Assembly (NCBI GenBank): GCA_900547105.1
Contig: URFL01000006.1
Span: forward strand, 1-64,000
Source of the DNA: an uncultured Oscillospiraceae bacterium
GTDB taxonomy: Bacteria > Bacillota > Clostridia > Oscillospirales > Acutalibacteraceae
Direction: 5' to 3'
DNA length: 64,000 bases
Position 1 is the stretch's first letter. Every line of letters begins with the position of its first letter. A program made the position numbers and the translations under genes. The notes beneath the pieces were generated by a model that was not told the origin of the DNA, did no database searches, and worked only from the letters and a program-made list of their open reading frames with translations. Shown in pieces: positions 1-7,296 of the stretch.

Positions 1-121
1 TTTTTCCCACATCTGCTTTTATCTTTCCGTATATGACTTGCCTACGGTATTTCGGCGCAAATACGATGTGATACTTGCACCTCCACTTGTTATGTGATAA
101 ACTTTGTACGTCATCTTTCAT
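1..121 (-). CDS. tnpA: IS200/IS605-family transposase TnpA, N-terminal fragment (runs off left edge)
   Basis: Only the first 40 codons are in the window; the remainder lies beyond position 1. The peptide shows the early strand typical of IS200-type Y1 single-strand transposases, KYHIVFAPKYRR at about residues 16-27. The ATG at 121 follows an AGGAGG ribosome binding site with an 8-base spacer, and that site lies inside a stem-loop (see 125-188). The catalytic HUH motif and tyrosine are expected further along and are not visible, so integrity cannot be judged. The family inserts as single-stranded DNA without target duplication. Confidence 0.85.
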   Translation of the reverse strand, partial: MKDDVQSLSHNKWRCKYHIVFAPKYRRQVIYGKIKADVGK

Positions 122-124
122 GAC

Positions 125-188
125 AAAAACCTCCTGTGTTTCTTGATGTGGTTACCAGACCATCATCATTTTATCACAGGAGGTTTTT
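125..188 (-). promoter_or_regulatory. Stem-loop sequestering the tnpA ribosome binding site
   Basis: AAAAACCTCCTGTG (125-138) is exactly complementary to CACAGGAGGTTTTT (175-188), and the intervening bases can pair further (TGATG/GGT with ACC/TCATCA). In the minus-strand transcript the AGGAGG of tnpA is buried in this stem. Sequestration of the RBS is a documented way in which IS200 elements keep transposase synthesis low; the assignment here is by analogy. Confidence 0.6.
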
Positions 189-219
189 CTCTTCCTCATA
201 CTAAAGTATCTTTTATTGA

Positions 220-238
220 CCCCCAGTTGAACTGGGGG
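220..238. repeat. Palindrome at the end of the IS200-like element
   Basis: CCCCCAGTT and AACTGGGGG flank a single G, giving a perfect short hairpin about 100 bases from the tnpA start. IS200/IS605 elements carry subterminal imperfect palindromes recognised by TnpA; this hairpin is in the right place for the element end. The exact boundary cannot be fixed without an empty-site comparison. Confidence 0.45.
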
Positions 239-262
239 ATTGTTTCTCTCTAAAGAGCCATA

Positions 263-303
263 GCAAAAGGTCCGAAAAAGCTTTCGCTTTTTCGGACCTT
301 TGA
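263..303 (-). terminator. Rho-independent terminator of the dockerin gene
   Basis: GGTCCGAAAAAGC (269-281) pairs perfectly with GCTTTTTCGGACC (286-298) around a 4-base loop; on the minus strand the stem is followed by CTTTT. It lies about 60 bases past the stop codon at 359. Confidence 0.8.
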
Positions 304-358
304 TGAACAAATTCAGCCGGTTATAAACCAACCACTACATGCTTGGGCAATTGTTATC

Positions 359-3115
359 TTATTGCTCTACCACGAAATGATCGATGATACCCGCTTCTTT
401 CTGCAGGATAGCCAGAGCATCCATGCTGTCAACGCCGGTAACGCCATCCACATCGGCAGCGTTCAGATTCGCACCGGTCAACAGTTGCAGGCCAGCCTCA
501 TGCTGCAGAACAGCCAGAGCGTCCATGCTGTCAACCGAGCCGTCGCCGTTGGCGTCGCCCAGCTGCAGATCCGTGCGCTCTTCCACCGTCACTTCGATCG
601 TGGTGGTTTTGCCGCCATAAGTCAGGGTGACGGTCTGTTTGCCGACTTTCGTAGCAACATAGCCGCTCGCCGTCACTTTGGACGCATCCACATCCACCGT
701 GTTGCCATCGCTCAAGGTCGCGGTCAGAACCAGACCGGTCAGATCCAGTTTCTCGCCCTGTTTGTACACCGTTTTGGTCGGCGCCGTCTTCACAGCGAGG
801 GATTCCACTTCCAGCTCCTGTTTCGCAGGATCCACAACGGTAACCTCTTCGATGGTCATGGACAGATCGCCTTCCAAGCCCTGGGTGCTATCGATAAACA
901 TACGGAATTTCGCAACGTCTTCCGCGTTGAAGGTGCCTTTTTCCTCGGCAAACGCGCTCAGCGGGATCTCCCACACGTTTTCGCCTTCAGAGGACACAGT
1001 CGCGCCCATCTTGTTCAGCACATCCGCGATCTGCACGCGCACGCTGTTCTCGCCCACAGTATCCGCATCGGTCGGAGTGTTGGTGGAAGCCAGCAGCACT
1101 TTACCGGTCTTGAACACATCCGCGTCCGCCATATCCGTGCCGTTGGTCAACGAGAAACGAATGCGCAGGAACGCTTCGTCGCTCGCATCTTTGATGCTGA
1201 ACGGCATCTTCGCATCGGTCCAGTTGGTCTGCAGAACGCCGTTGACCGGAGCATAGGTGCCGGCCGCTTTCGGGAAGCTGCCCACGATGGTGGGATCCGC
1301 TTTTTCATATTTCAGTTCCGCTTTGGAAACGACCATGGTGCTGTCGCTCGGTACGTTGGACAGGAACACACGCAGCGCTTCCACCGCGCTCCAGTCGATG
1401 TTGCCCTTGCTGGCAGTAAACGCCGTCACCGGGATCATCAGCTCGTTTTTGCCTTCGCCCATCACCGAGATGATGCCCTGATCGATCATTTTACCAATGT
1501 CGTAGGTCACATTGTTTTCGGTGCCGATCGGATCGGACGCATCGCCCGGCTGCGAACGCAGCACGACGTTACCGGCTTTGAACTCGCCGTCGCCCGTCAG
1601 ATTCAGCACCAGGTGCAGATAGGTGTTCGCCGGATCCGCCACATTGATCAGCTCGGAAGCCTTGCTCCAGTCGTAGTTCAGCAGGTTGTCCGTCGTAGGC
1701 GTGATGGTACCCGAAGTCGGGAACAAGCCCAGAACACCTTCGTCCAGCACCGCGTCGTCGTCCGCCACGATGGTCGCGCTGTTCAGTTTCAGGCTGATGT
1801 CGCCGGTGTTCAGACCATGCTGGCTCAGACCGTCAAAATACATACGGAACTGATTGATCGCCGCATAATCCAGCTCGCCGGTTTTGTTCTGGAAGTCCGC
1901 CAGCGCGATTTTCAGCGTGTTGGAACCGATATCCGGAGTAAAGTCGCCTTTTTCAATCAGCGTACCGAACGAAGCACGGATGTTGTTCTCCTGTTTCTTC
2001 GCCGTACCGGTATCCTCGTCGATCACCGGATTGCCTTCCGCATCCAGAACAGCGGTATCGTCCGAACGCAGGCAGATAGAACCGGTTTTGAACAGATCCG
2101 CCGGCAGCTCCACGCCGTCCGCTTTCGCCAGATCAAAGTTCACCAGCAGATAGGTCTTGGTCAGATCCATGCCCTTCACGCTGAACGGCTGGGTTTTCAG
2201 CCAAGTGGTGGTCAGGTCGTTGCGGCCTTCCTGATAATTGATGGTGGAACCATCGGTGAACGCCGCCAGAGGTTTCACATAATCCGTGGGGGTCTCGTCC
2301 ACAATGACGGTGTCCTCCACTTTCAAGGTGAACCAGCCTTTTTTCTCAGGATCCTTCGCGGTCACGCCGTTGATGAACAGACGCATCTGCGACAGATTCG
2401 CGAGCTCGATCTCATTGTCTTTCAGCTCGCTCAGCTTCAGGCTGATTTTGTTTTCGCCGGCTTTCAGACCGGTCAGCGCGTACTGGCCTTTTTTCTCCAC
2501 ACCGTCCACGTGCGAACGCAGAACCAGCTGAGCCGGGCCAAACACCTCTTCATCGCTCACAGCGCCTTCGCTGTCGTTGGTCAGCGTCACGGTGAAGCTG
2601 ATGGTCACTTTGGTGGGATCCGCTTTGGACAGATCAATCGGGGTTTTATCCGCCGATGTCCAGTCCACCTGGATCTCGCCCCACGGCGAAGTCGCCGAAG
2701 TGGTGTCATACGCGGTGTTGTCGAACGAGAAGGTACCGGCAATATGCGCCGCTTTCGCCTCGTCGGTCAGCACCAGGCTGGCTTTGGAAGCCTCCAAATT
2801 GGACTGCGCATCTTTGATGCTCTGCAACGCCACCTTGGACACCTGATCCTTCGTGGTTTCCAGAACCACTTCCGCCGCCGCTTTCGCCGCGTTGAAGTCC
2901 GCCTGAGAAGCCTCGGTGTAGTACTTCGCGCTGATGCCGCGATTCACCACACGCTGCAGGGCCCGGCGGGCATCCTCCATGTTTTTCTCGGTGGTGTTAT
3001 CCACTTCACCCTCGCCGGTCGACGGGGTCTCGCCCTCGGCCAAAGCCGGAGCCATTGCCGGCAACACCAGCAGCAGGCTCAAAGCAGCAGCCAAAATTCT
3101 TTTAGACAGGCTCAT
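359..3115 (-). CDS. Secreted dockerin type I protein with four related beta-rich repeats, no catalytic domain
   Basis: A 918-residue exported protein. A signal peptide ends near ALAEG (about residue 27). Then come a helical FIVAR-like segment (about 40-115), four related modules of about 140-165 residues (about 127-273, 285-452, 464-605 and 613-763), a bacterial Ig-like domain (about 773-846) and a C-terminal type I dockerin with two calcium-binding repeats, DANGDGSVDSMDALAVL and DVDGVTGVDSMDALAIL. Each module ends in a segment like MRLFI/MYFDG followed by a strand, and shares the pattern F.TG...LRS. Dockerins plug into cohesins of cellulosomes or amylosomes. No hydrolase domain is recognisable, so a binding or scaffolding role is inferred. 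The start at 3115 was chosen because the signal peptide begins there and a GAGAGG site lies upstream; a longer reading to 3151 adds 12 non-signal residues. Confidence 0.8.
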   Translation of the reverse strand: MSLSKRILAAALSLLLVLPAMAPALAEGETPSTGEGEVDNTTEKNMEDARRALQRVVNRGISAKYYTEASQADFNAAKAAAEVVLETTKDQVSKVALQSIKDAQSNLEASKASLVLTDEAKAAHIAGTFSFDNTAYDTTSATSPWGEIQVDWTSADKTPIDLSKADPTKVTISFTVTLTNDSEGAVSDEEVFGPAQLVLRSHVDGVEKKGQYALTGLKAGENKISLKLSELKDNEIELANLSQMRLFINGVTAKDPEKKGWFTLKVEDTVIVDETPTDYVKPLAAFTDGSTINYQEGRNDLTTTWLKTQPFSVKGMDLTKTYLLVNFDLAKADGVELPADLFKTGSICLRSDDTAVLDAEGNPVIDEDTGTAKKQENNIRASFGTLIEKGDFTPDIGSNTLKIALADFQNKTGELDYAAINQFRMYFDGLSQHGLNTGDISLKLNSATIVADDDAVLDEGVLGLFPTSGTITPTTDNLLNYDWSKASELINVADPANTYLHLVLNLTGDGEFKAGNVVLRSQPGDASDPIGTENNVTYDIGKMIDQGIISVMGEGKNELMIPVTAFTASKGNIDWSAVEALRVFLSNVPSDSTMVVSKAELKYEKADPTIVGSFPKAAGTYAPVNGVLQTNWTDAKMPFSIKDASDEAFLRIRFSLTNGTDMADADVFKTGKVLLASTNTPTDADTVGENSVRVQIADVLNKMGATVSSEGENVWEIPLSAFAEEKGTFNAEDVAKFRMFIDSTQGLEGDLSMTIEEVTVVDPAKQELEVESLAVKTAPTKTVYKQGEKLDLTGLVLTATLSDGNTVDVDASKVTASGYVATKVGKQTVTLTYGGKTTTIEVTVEERTDLQLGDANGDGSVDSMDALAVLQHEAGLQLLTGANLNAADVDGVTGVDSMDALAILQKEAGIIDHFVVEQ

Positions 3116-3166
3116 GCTATCTTCATCCTCTCTGATTATTTTAGCGAACACGTCGCCATCTCGTTT

Positions 3167-3195
3167 ATTCTACCCAAATCCTGCCGGTTTGTCAA
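3167..3195 (-). promoter_or_regulatory. Promoter of the dockerin gene
   Basis: On the minus strand, TTGACA (3195-3190) is separated by 17 bases from TAGAAT (3172-3167), a near-consensus vegetative promoter about 50 bases upstream of the start codon. Confidence 0.75.
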
Positions 3196-3294
3196 TGGCT
3201 ATCGCGGAACAAGTTTGGGAATTCTTTGGAAAACCGCGTCGAATTTTAACAGTTTTTGAACAATATATCTGCCGCAACCCCCGCGAAACCGCAC

Positions 3295-4137
3295 TCATTT
3301 AGCATTTCGGACACGGCGGCGATACTGGGTGGGGGTCATCCCGGTCTGGCGGCGGAAGATGCGGGTAAAGTAGTTATAATCCTCCACCCCGACGATCTCG
3401 GCAATCTCCGCCACCGGGCGCTCGCTGCTGCTCAGATACTGCTGTGCGCGGCGCACCCGATCCTCGGTCACCAGCTGCCCCACCGTTTTGCCGGTGTTGC
3501 GCTTGACGGTTTTGCAGATAGTCGCCACGCTGATATGCAGCTCCTCCGCCATCTCCTGCAGCGTGAACGGCGCGATCAAATGCGTGTTGATATACTGCTG
3601 AATATCCTGCCAGCGGGCGCTGCTTTGCCGTTTCATCAGCTGCTCCAACCGGATGTATCCCACGCAAGCCATCATGATGCGGGAGGTCGCGCCCAGCACC
3701 TCCGGTGACACTTGCTTCATCTTTTGAAACGCCTGGTGCAGATCCTTTGCAGAGCAATCCAGCGGCTCGCACCGCTTTTTGATGGACGCCCATTGCAGCC
3801 GGCGATCCTCGTTGGACAGCAGCTGTCCCAACATGATGTATCCGAGCACCTCGTCATCGTCGATGATCGGCGCACACACTTCGATCAGTCCGGCATGACA
3901 GGTATACATCGCCACGGATTTTTTCTTGCATGCCTGCTCCATACCGTAAGCGTCGCAGCGGCTGCAGCGCCGCTCGCCCTCTTCGCTGCCCCGGATCAAC
4001 CGGCACATTTCGCATTGCTGATCGGGATATTCGGCGACCCATTGGAAATCGCTGTCGAAAATCGCGATATGCTGTCCGGTGACCGTGTGAAAATCCACCA
4101 ATATCTGCCGCAGCTTGCGGGTGCGCAGCTCATCCAT
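3295..4137 (-). CDS. PocR-domain AraC-family transcriptional regulator
   Basis: A 280-residue regulator. The N-terminal half is a PocR-type ligand-sensing domain with a cysteine set, CEMCRLIRG, RRCSRC and ACKKK, plus YTCHAGLIEVCAPI, typical of the family. The C-terminal 100 residues are an AraC helix-turn-helix pair ending in DYNYFTRIFRRQTGMTPTQYR. PocR proteins respond to small metabolites (1,2-propanediol in the founding case); the ligand here is unknown. It is encoded upstream of, and in the same direction as, the dockerin gene, which has its own promoter, so regulation of that gene is possible but only inferred. The ATG at 4137 has an AAGGAGAG site; an upstream in-frame extension to 4344 would read through the terminator hairpin and was rejected. 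Confidence 0.85.
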   Translation of the reverse strand: MDELRTRKLRQILVDFHTVTGQHIAIFDSDFQWVAEYPDQQCEMCRLIRGSEEGERRCSRCDAYGMEQACKKKSVAMYTCHAGLIEVCAPIIDDDEVLGYIMLGQLLSNEDRRLQWASIKKRCEPLDCSAKDLHQAFQKMKQVSPEVLGATSRIMMACVGYIRLEQLMKRQSSARWQDIQQYINTHLIAPFTLQEMAEELHISVATICKTVKRNTGKTVGQLVTEDRVRRAQQYLSSSERPVAEIAEIVGVEDYNYFTRIFRRQTGMTPTQYRRRVRNAK

Positions 4138-4171
4138 GGTGCTCCTCTCCTTTCCGGTTCCGTTCGTCCTC

Positions 4172-4200
4172 AGTATACCACGCCCGCCCCGCCGGTTCAA
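4172..4200 (-). promoter_or_regulatory. Promoter of the PocR/AraC regulator
   Basis: TTGAAC (4200-4195), a 17-base spacer and TATACT (4177-4172) on the minus strand, ending about 35 bases before the start codon. It lies downstream of the terminator at 4215-4258, so the regulator does not depend on transcription through that hairpin. Confidence 0.75.
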
Positions 4201-4214
4201 GCACCGGAACGCGC

Positions 4215-4343
4215 AAAAAGGAAAAGCCCTCTCCATCCGGAGAGGGCTTTTCCTTTTGTTAGAGGGGTGTTTTGAGGAGGGTAAAATGTACTTGACCTTA
4301 AACGAGGCGTTCCGGTGCGGCTCCATCCCGCCTCTCAAGTACA
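4215..4343 (-). ncRNA. Candidate small RNA with C-rich single-stranded segments
   Basis: Read on the minus strand, a TATAAT (4354-4349) is followed by a structured 5' element: GTACTTGA pairs with TCAAGTAC and GAGGCG with CGCCTC (4342-4288). Next is an unpaired stretch with two C-rich motifs, ACCCTCCTC and CACCCCTCT, then a strong terminator hairpin (GCCCTCTCC/GGAGAGGGC, run of T) ending near 4215. This architecture resembles trans-acting Firmicutes sRNAs that pair with Shine-Dalgarno sequences. No good -35 is present (TTCACA is 20 bases away), and no known family is recognised. The opposite strand holds a 34-codon frame with an apparent strong RBS, which may be only the complement of the C-rich motif. 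Confidence 0.4.
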
Positions 4344-4448
4344 CTCATATTATAACGGCACTCCGCCGCCAGATTGTGAATGAACTGTAAAGATTATATG
4401 ATGGTTTCAAAAAATCCCATCATAAAACGCCCTATTTTTTCAAAAAAT

Positions 4449-4489
4449 GCAAACAAATGTTTGCATTTGCAGAACATATGTGCTATACT
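4449..4489 (+). promoter_or_regulatory. lexA promoter overlapped by two LexA boxes
   Basis: TTGCAT (4461-4466), 17 bases, TATACT (4484-4489). The palindrome GCAAACAAATGTTTGC (4449-4464) overlaps the -35 and GAACATATGTGC (4472-4483) fills the spacer up to the -10. Both match the Bacillus-type LexA operator GAAC-N4-GTTC, the second with one mismatch in the 12-base core. The arrangement implies autorepression of lexA. Confidence 0.85.
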
Positions 4490-4546
4490 GTGCGTAATCA
4501 ATAGAGTATTGACACCTGTTTATATTTTTTAAGGGGAGGAATTTTT

Positions 4547-5134
4547 ATGAAAGCATTGACCCCCAAACAGCAAGCGGTGCTCGCCTTTTTGCAGGAGCGG
4601 GTGCAGGACGGCGTCCCCCCCACTGTGCGGGAAATTTGCGCCGCCACCGGCATCAAATCCACCTCCACGGTGCACGCCTGTCTGCGCACACTGGAGGATG
4701 GCGGCTACATCTCGCGTGAAAGCGGGCTGAACCGATCGATCCGCCTGCCGGGCGAAAATATGACCCGGGTGCCGCTGCTGGGTCGCGTCACCGCCGGTAA
4801 ACCCATTCTGGCGGTGGAGGAAGTAGAGGAATTTGTGCCGTATTCCGGCAAAGGCTACCAGCCGGGCGAGCTGTTTGCGCTGCGGGTATCGGGTACCAGT
4901 ATGATCAACGCCGGCATTCTGGACAAGGATGTCGTGATCGTACAGCGCACCCCCACCGCCCAAAACGGCGAGATCGTGGTCGCCCTGATCGGGGACGAGG
5001 CCACCGTCAAACGGTTCTATAAAGAGAATGGTCACTTCCGTTTGCAGCCCGAAAACGACGAATTCGAGCCCATTATCGTGGACGAATGCGCCGTTTTGGG
5101 CAAGGTGATCTCGCTGGTGCGCTATTTCGGCTGA
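4547..5134 (+). CDS. lexA: LexA, SOS response repressor
   Basis: A 195-residue protein of normal family length. The N-terminal winged helix-turn-helix spans about residues 1-65; the C-terminal S24 self-cleavage domain contains the scissile Ala83-Gly84 (VTAGKP), the catalytic Ser118 in SGTSM and Lys155 in ATVKRF. DNA damage activates RecA, which stimulates self-cleavage and derepresses the regulon. The start follows AGGGGAGG with suitable spacing. The promoter carries two LexA boxes, and a third near-identical box lies at 22735-22746. The gene stands alone and is closed by the terminator at 5156. Confidence 0.95.
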   Translation: MKALTPKQQAVLAFLQERVQDGVPPTVREICAATGIKSTSTVHACLRTLEDGGYISRESGLNRSIRLPGENMTRVPLLGRVTAGKPILAVEEVEEFVPYSGKGYQPGELFALRVSGTSMINAGILDKDVVIVQRTPTAQNGEIVVALIGDEATVKRFYKENGHFRLQPENDEFEPIIVDECAVLGKVISLVRYFG

Positions 5135-5155
5135 TCGCTGCTGTCTACACAAAAC

Positions 5156-5198
5156 AACCCGCCCACGGATACCATGGTATCCGTGGGCGGGTTTTGCT
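5156..5198. terminator. Bidirectional terminator between lexA and the histidine kinase gene
   Basis: AACCCGCCCACGGATAC (5156-5172) and its exact complement (5177-5193) flank the loop CATG and are bordered by AAAACAA on the left and TTTTG on the right. It serves the two convergent transcription units. Confidence 0.85.
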
Positions 5199-5206
5199 AT
5201 ACTCGC

Positions 5207-6571
5207 TTATTCCTGCGGGGGCTCGGCGGGTGCTTCCTCCGTCGCGGCTGCAAAGCTCACCGTAATGGTGGTACCCTCGCCGGGGGTGCTGTCCAACGAC
5301 AGCCGCGCGTTATGCTGGATGGCAATATGCTTCACGATCGCCAGCCCCAATCCGGTGCCGCCGGTTTCCTTGGAGCGGCTCTTGTCCACCCGATAAAACC
5401 GTTCAAACACCCGGCTTTGGTGTTCGGGCGAAATACCGATGCCGGTATCTGCCACCGTCAGCACCACCCGCTCATCCCGCTGCTCCAGCGTCACCGCCAC
5501 CCGGCCGCCGGGGCGGTTGTATCGAATGGCGTTGTCGCACAAATTGTACACCAGCTCTTCCAACAGCCGCCGGCTGCCGAACACAAAGCCCGGTCCGCCC
5601 TCAACCGTCATGGTCACCTGTTCTTTTTCCGCCTTAAAGCTGAGGATCTGCGCACACTCGTCCGCCAGCTCGCGCAGCGACACCCGCTCCTGCACCTCCA
5701 GGTGCTGCGGATCGTCCAGCGCCGACAGCTGCAGAATATCGCCGATCAGCGATACCAGCCGCCCCGCTTCCTTATGGATCTTGCCCGCAAACTCCGGCAC
5801 ATCCTCCGGCCGCACCATGCCGGTTTCGATCATTTCGGCATACCCGCTGATGGAGGTCAGCGGCGTTTTCAGCTCGTGCGACACATTCGCGGTAAATTCC
5901 TGGCGCATCTTGTCCATGCTCTGCTTTCTCTTCTGCTGATCCTGCAGCGCATAGGCAAACGGCTTCAACTCGCGATACGGCACATCCTCGGCGATGTGAT
6001 CCATATCCTGCGCCATCGCCTCGATCGGCTTGACCAGCCGCCGGGTCAACAGCGCCGACAGCAAGATCGACACCACCAGCAGCACCGCCCCGATCGCCAC
6101 GATCACCGGCAGCGCGCTTTCAAACGACGCATACAGGTTTTTCACCTCGCCGGACACACGCAGCACATTGCCGTCCGGCAGCCGCACCGCATAATAATAG
6201 GTTTTGAGTCCCATCGTGTGCGATCGGCGGGTGTCCTCGCCCTCACCGCGCGTCAACGCCTGCTCCACCTCGGGTCGGGAGGCGTGGTTGCCCATGGTGG
6301 CGGCTGCCGCCTGGTTGTCCACCACCACCGTGCCGTCCGGCGACACCAGCGTGATACGGATGTGATCCCGCGCACCAAAACCGGACAACGCCGTTTTATC
6401 GCTCATCTGCGCATAACTGTCCTCCAGAATGTACGCATACGAGCGAATATCCTCTTTCATCTGCTGCTCAAAAGCGTTGTGCAGCACCACCGTGGTCAGT
6501 GTTGCCGTCAGCACCATGGACAGCAGCGCAATAAATATCAACCGAAAATTGATTTTTTCTTCCATACTCAT
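5207..6571 (-). CDS. Sensor histidine kinase, PhoR-like
   Basis: A 454-residue membrane kinase: first transmembrane helix at about 9-31, an extracytoplasmic sensor region with PAS-like features to about 150, a second helix at about 153-176, HAMP, a HisKA dimerisation domain with the phosphorylated His232 in [15 protein letters not shown], and an HATPase domain with the N box (NLCDNAIRY), G1 (DTGIGI) and G2 (GTGLGLAIV). Its start codon shares one base with the stop of the response regulator (TAATG), so the pair is translationally coupled. The neighbouring phosphate symporter and Pho-box-like repeats make a phosphate-starvation sensor the best guess, but the stimulus is not visible in the sequence. 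Confidence 0.85.
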   Translation of the reverse strand: MSMEEKINFRLIFIALLSMVLTATLTTVVLHNAFEQQMKEDIRSYAYILEDSYAQMSDKTALSGFGARDHIRITLVSPDGTVVVDNQAAAATMGNHASRPEVEQALTRGEGEDTRRSHTMGLKTYYYAVRLPDGNVLRVSGEVKNLYASFESALPVIVAIGAVLLVVSILLSALLTRRLVKPIEAMAQDMDHIAEDVPYRELKPFAYALQDQQKRKQSMDKMRQEFTANVSHELKTPLTSISGYAEMIETGMVRPEDVPEFAGKIHKEAGRLVSLIGDILQLSALDDPQHLEVQERVSLRELADECAQILSFKAEKEQVTMTVEGGPGFVFGSRRLLEELVYNLCDNAIRYNRPGGRVAVTLEQRDERVVLTVADTGIGISPEHQSRVFERFYRVDKSRSKETGGTGLGLAIVKHIAIQHNARLSLDSTPGEGTTITVSFAAATEEAPAEPPQE

Positions 6572-7236
6572 TACCCGTCGATCTTATAGCCCACATTGCG
6601 GACCGTTTTGATCAGCTCGCCTCCCGCGCCCAGCTTTTTGCGCAGCGTTTTGATATGCATATCCACCGTGCGGGTCTCGCCCTCGTAATCCATGCCCCAC
6701 ACCTTGTCCATCAGCTTTTCGCGGGTCATCACGATGCGCTGGTTGACCAGCAGGCATTTCAGCAGCTCATACTCCTTAAAGGTCAGCGCACACGGTTCGC
6801 CGTCCACCGTCACCTGATGCTGACCGTCGTCCAGCATAATGCCGCCAAACCGCAGCACCGTGTTGTCCTCGCGCTGATACCGGCGCAACACCGCCTTCAC
6901 GCGGGAGATCAGCTCCATAATGCCGAACGGTTTGGTGATATAATCGTCCGCACCGGTGTCCAGCCCCTTGACCTTATCCCATTCGGTGGTCTTGGCGGTC
7001 ACCATGATCACCGGAATCTCCCGCAGCCGCACATCCTGCCGCAGCTGCCGCAGCAGCTGCAGCCCGTCCTCGCCGGGCAGCATCACATCCAGCAGCACCA
7101 GCTCCGGCGGTTCGCGGCGGCACGCCTCCAAAAAGCCGGGCGCGCCGTCAAACTCCGCGGTGGCAAAGCCACTGTTTTGCAGCGCATAGCTTTCCATCTG
7201 CCGAATGTTGACATCGTCCTCTACAATATAGATCAC
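6571..7236 (-). CDS. OmpR/PhoB-family response regulator
   Basis: A 221-residue two-domain regulator: a receiver domain with the acidic pair ED at 6-7, phospho-acceptor Asp50 ([10 protein letters not shown]), the conserved Thr/Ala in VTAK and Lys in ITKPF, and a C-terminal winged helix with [14 protein letters not shown] and the terminal VRNVGYKID signature. It is cotranscribed with the kinase that follows. It probably binds 11-bp-periodic direct repeats, and such an array stands upstream of the adjacent symporter (9086-9125). PhoP/PhoB identity is inferred from context. Confidence 0.88.
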   Translation of the reverse strand: MIYIVEDDVNIRQMESYALQNSGFATAEFDGAPGFLEACRREPPELVLLDVMLPGEDGLQLLRQLRQDVRLREIPVIMVTAKTTEWDKVKGLDTGADDYITKPFGIMELISRVKAVLRRYQREDNTVLRFGGIMLDDGQHQVTVDGEPCALTFKEYELLKCLLVNQRIVMTREKLMDKVWGMDYEGETRTVDMHIKTLRKKLGAGGELIKTVRNVGYKIDG

Positions 7237-7267
7237 GACGGTTCACCCCCTTGGTTCTTCCGGGTTC

Positions 7268-7296
7268 AGTATAGCGCATTTTGCGCGTCAGGGCAA
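7268..7296 (-). promoter_or_regulatory. Promoter of the two-component operon
   Basis: TTGCCC (7296-7291), 17 bases, TATACT (7273-7268) on the minus strand. The -35 overlaps the last codons of the symporter gene, so the two-component genes can be expressed separately from, as well as together with, the symporter. Confidence 0.6.

Noticed and set aside
362..3259. Long plus-strand frame of 965 codons opposite the dockerin gene
   Set aside because: Its His/Arg/Gln-rich composition is the antisense of a GC-biased gene; there is no RBS or family match, and the minus-strand protein has a signal peptide and dockerin.
4286..4390. Plus-strand 34-codon frame with GAGGAGG five bases upstream
   Set aside because: The RBS is the complement of the C-rich motif of the candidate sRNA, the frame has no recognised product, and it lies within the inverted repeat. 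Kept as an alternative only.
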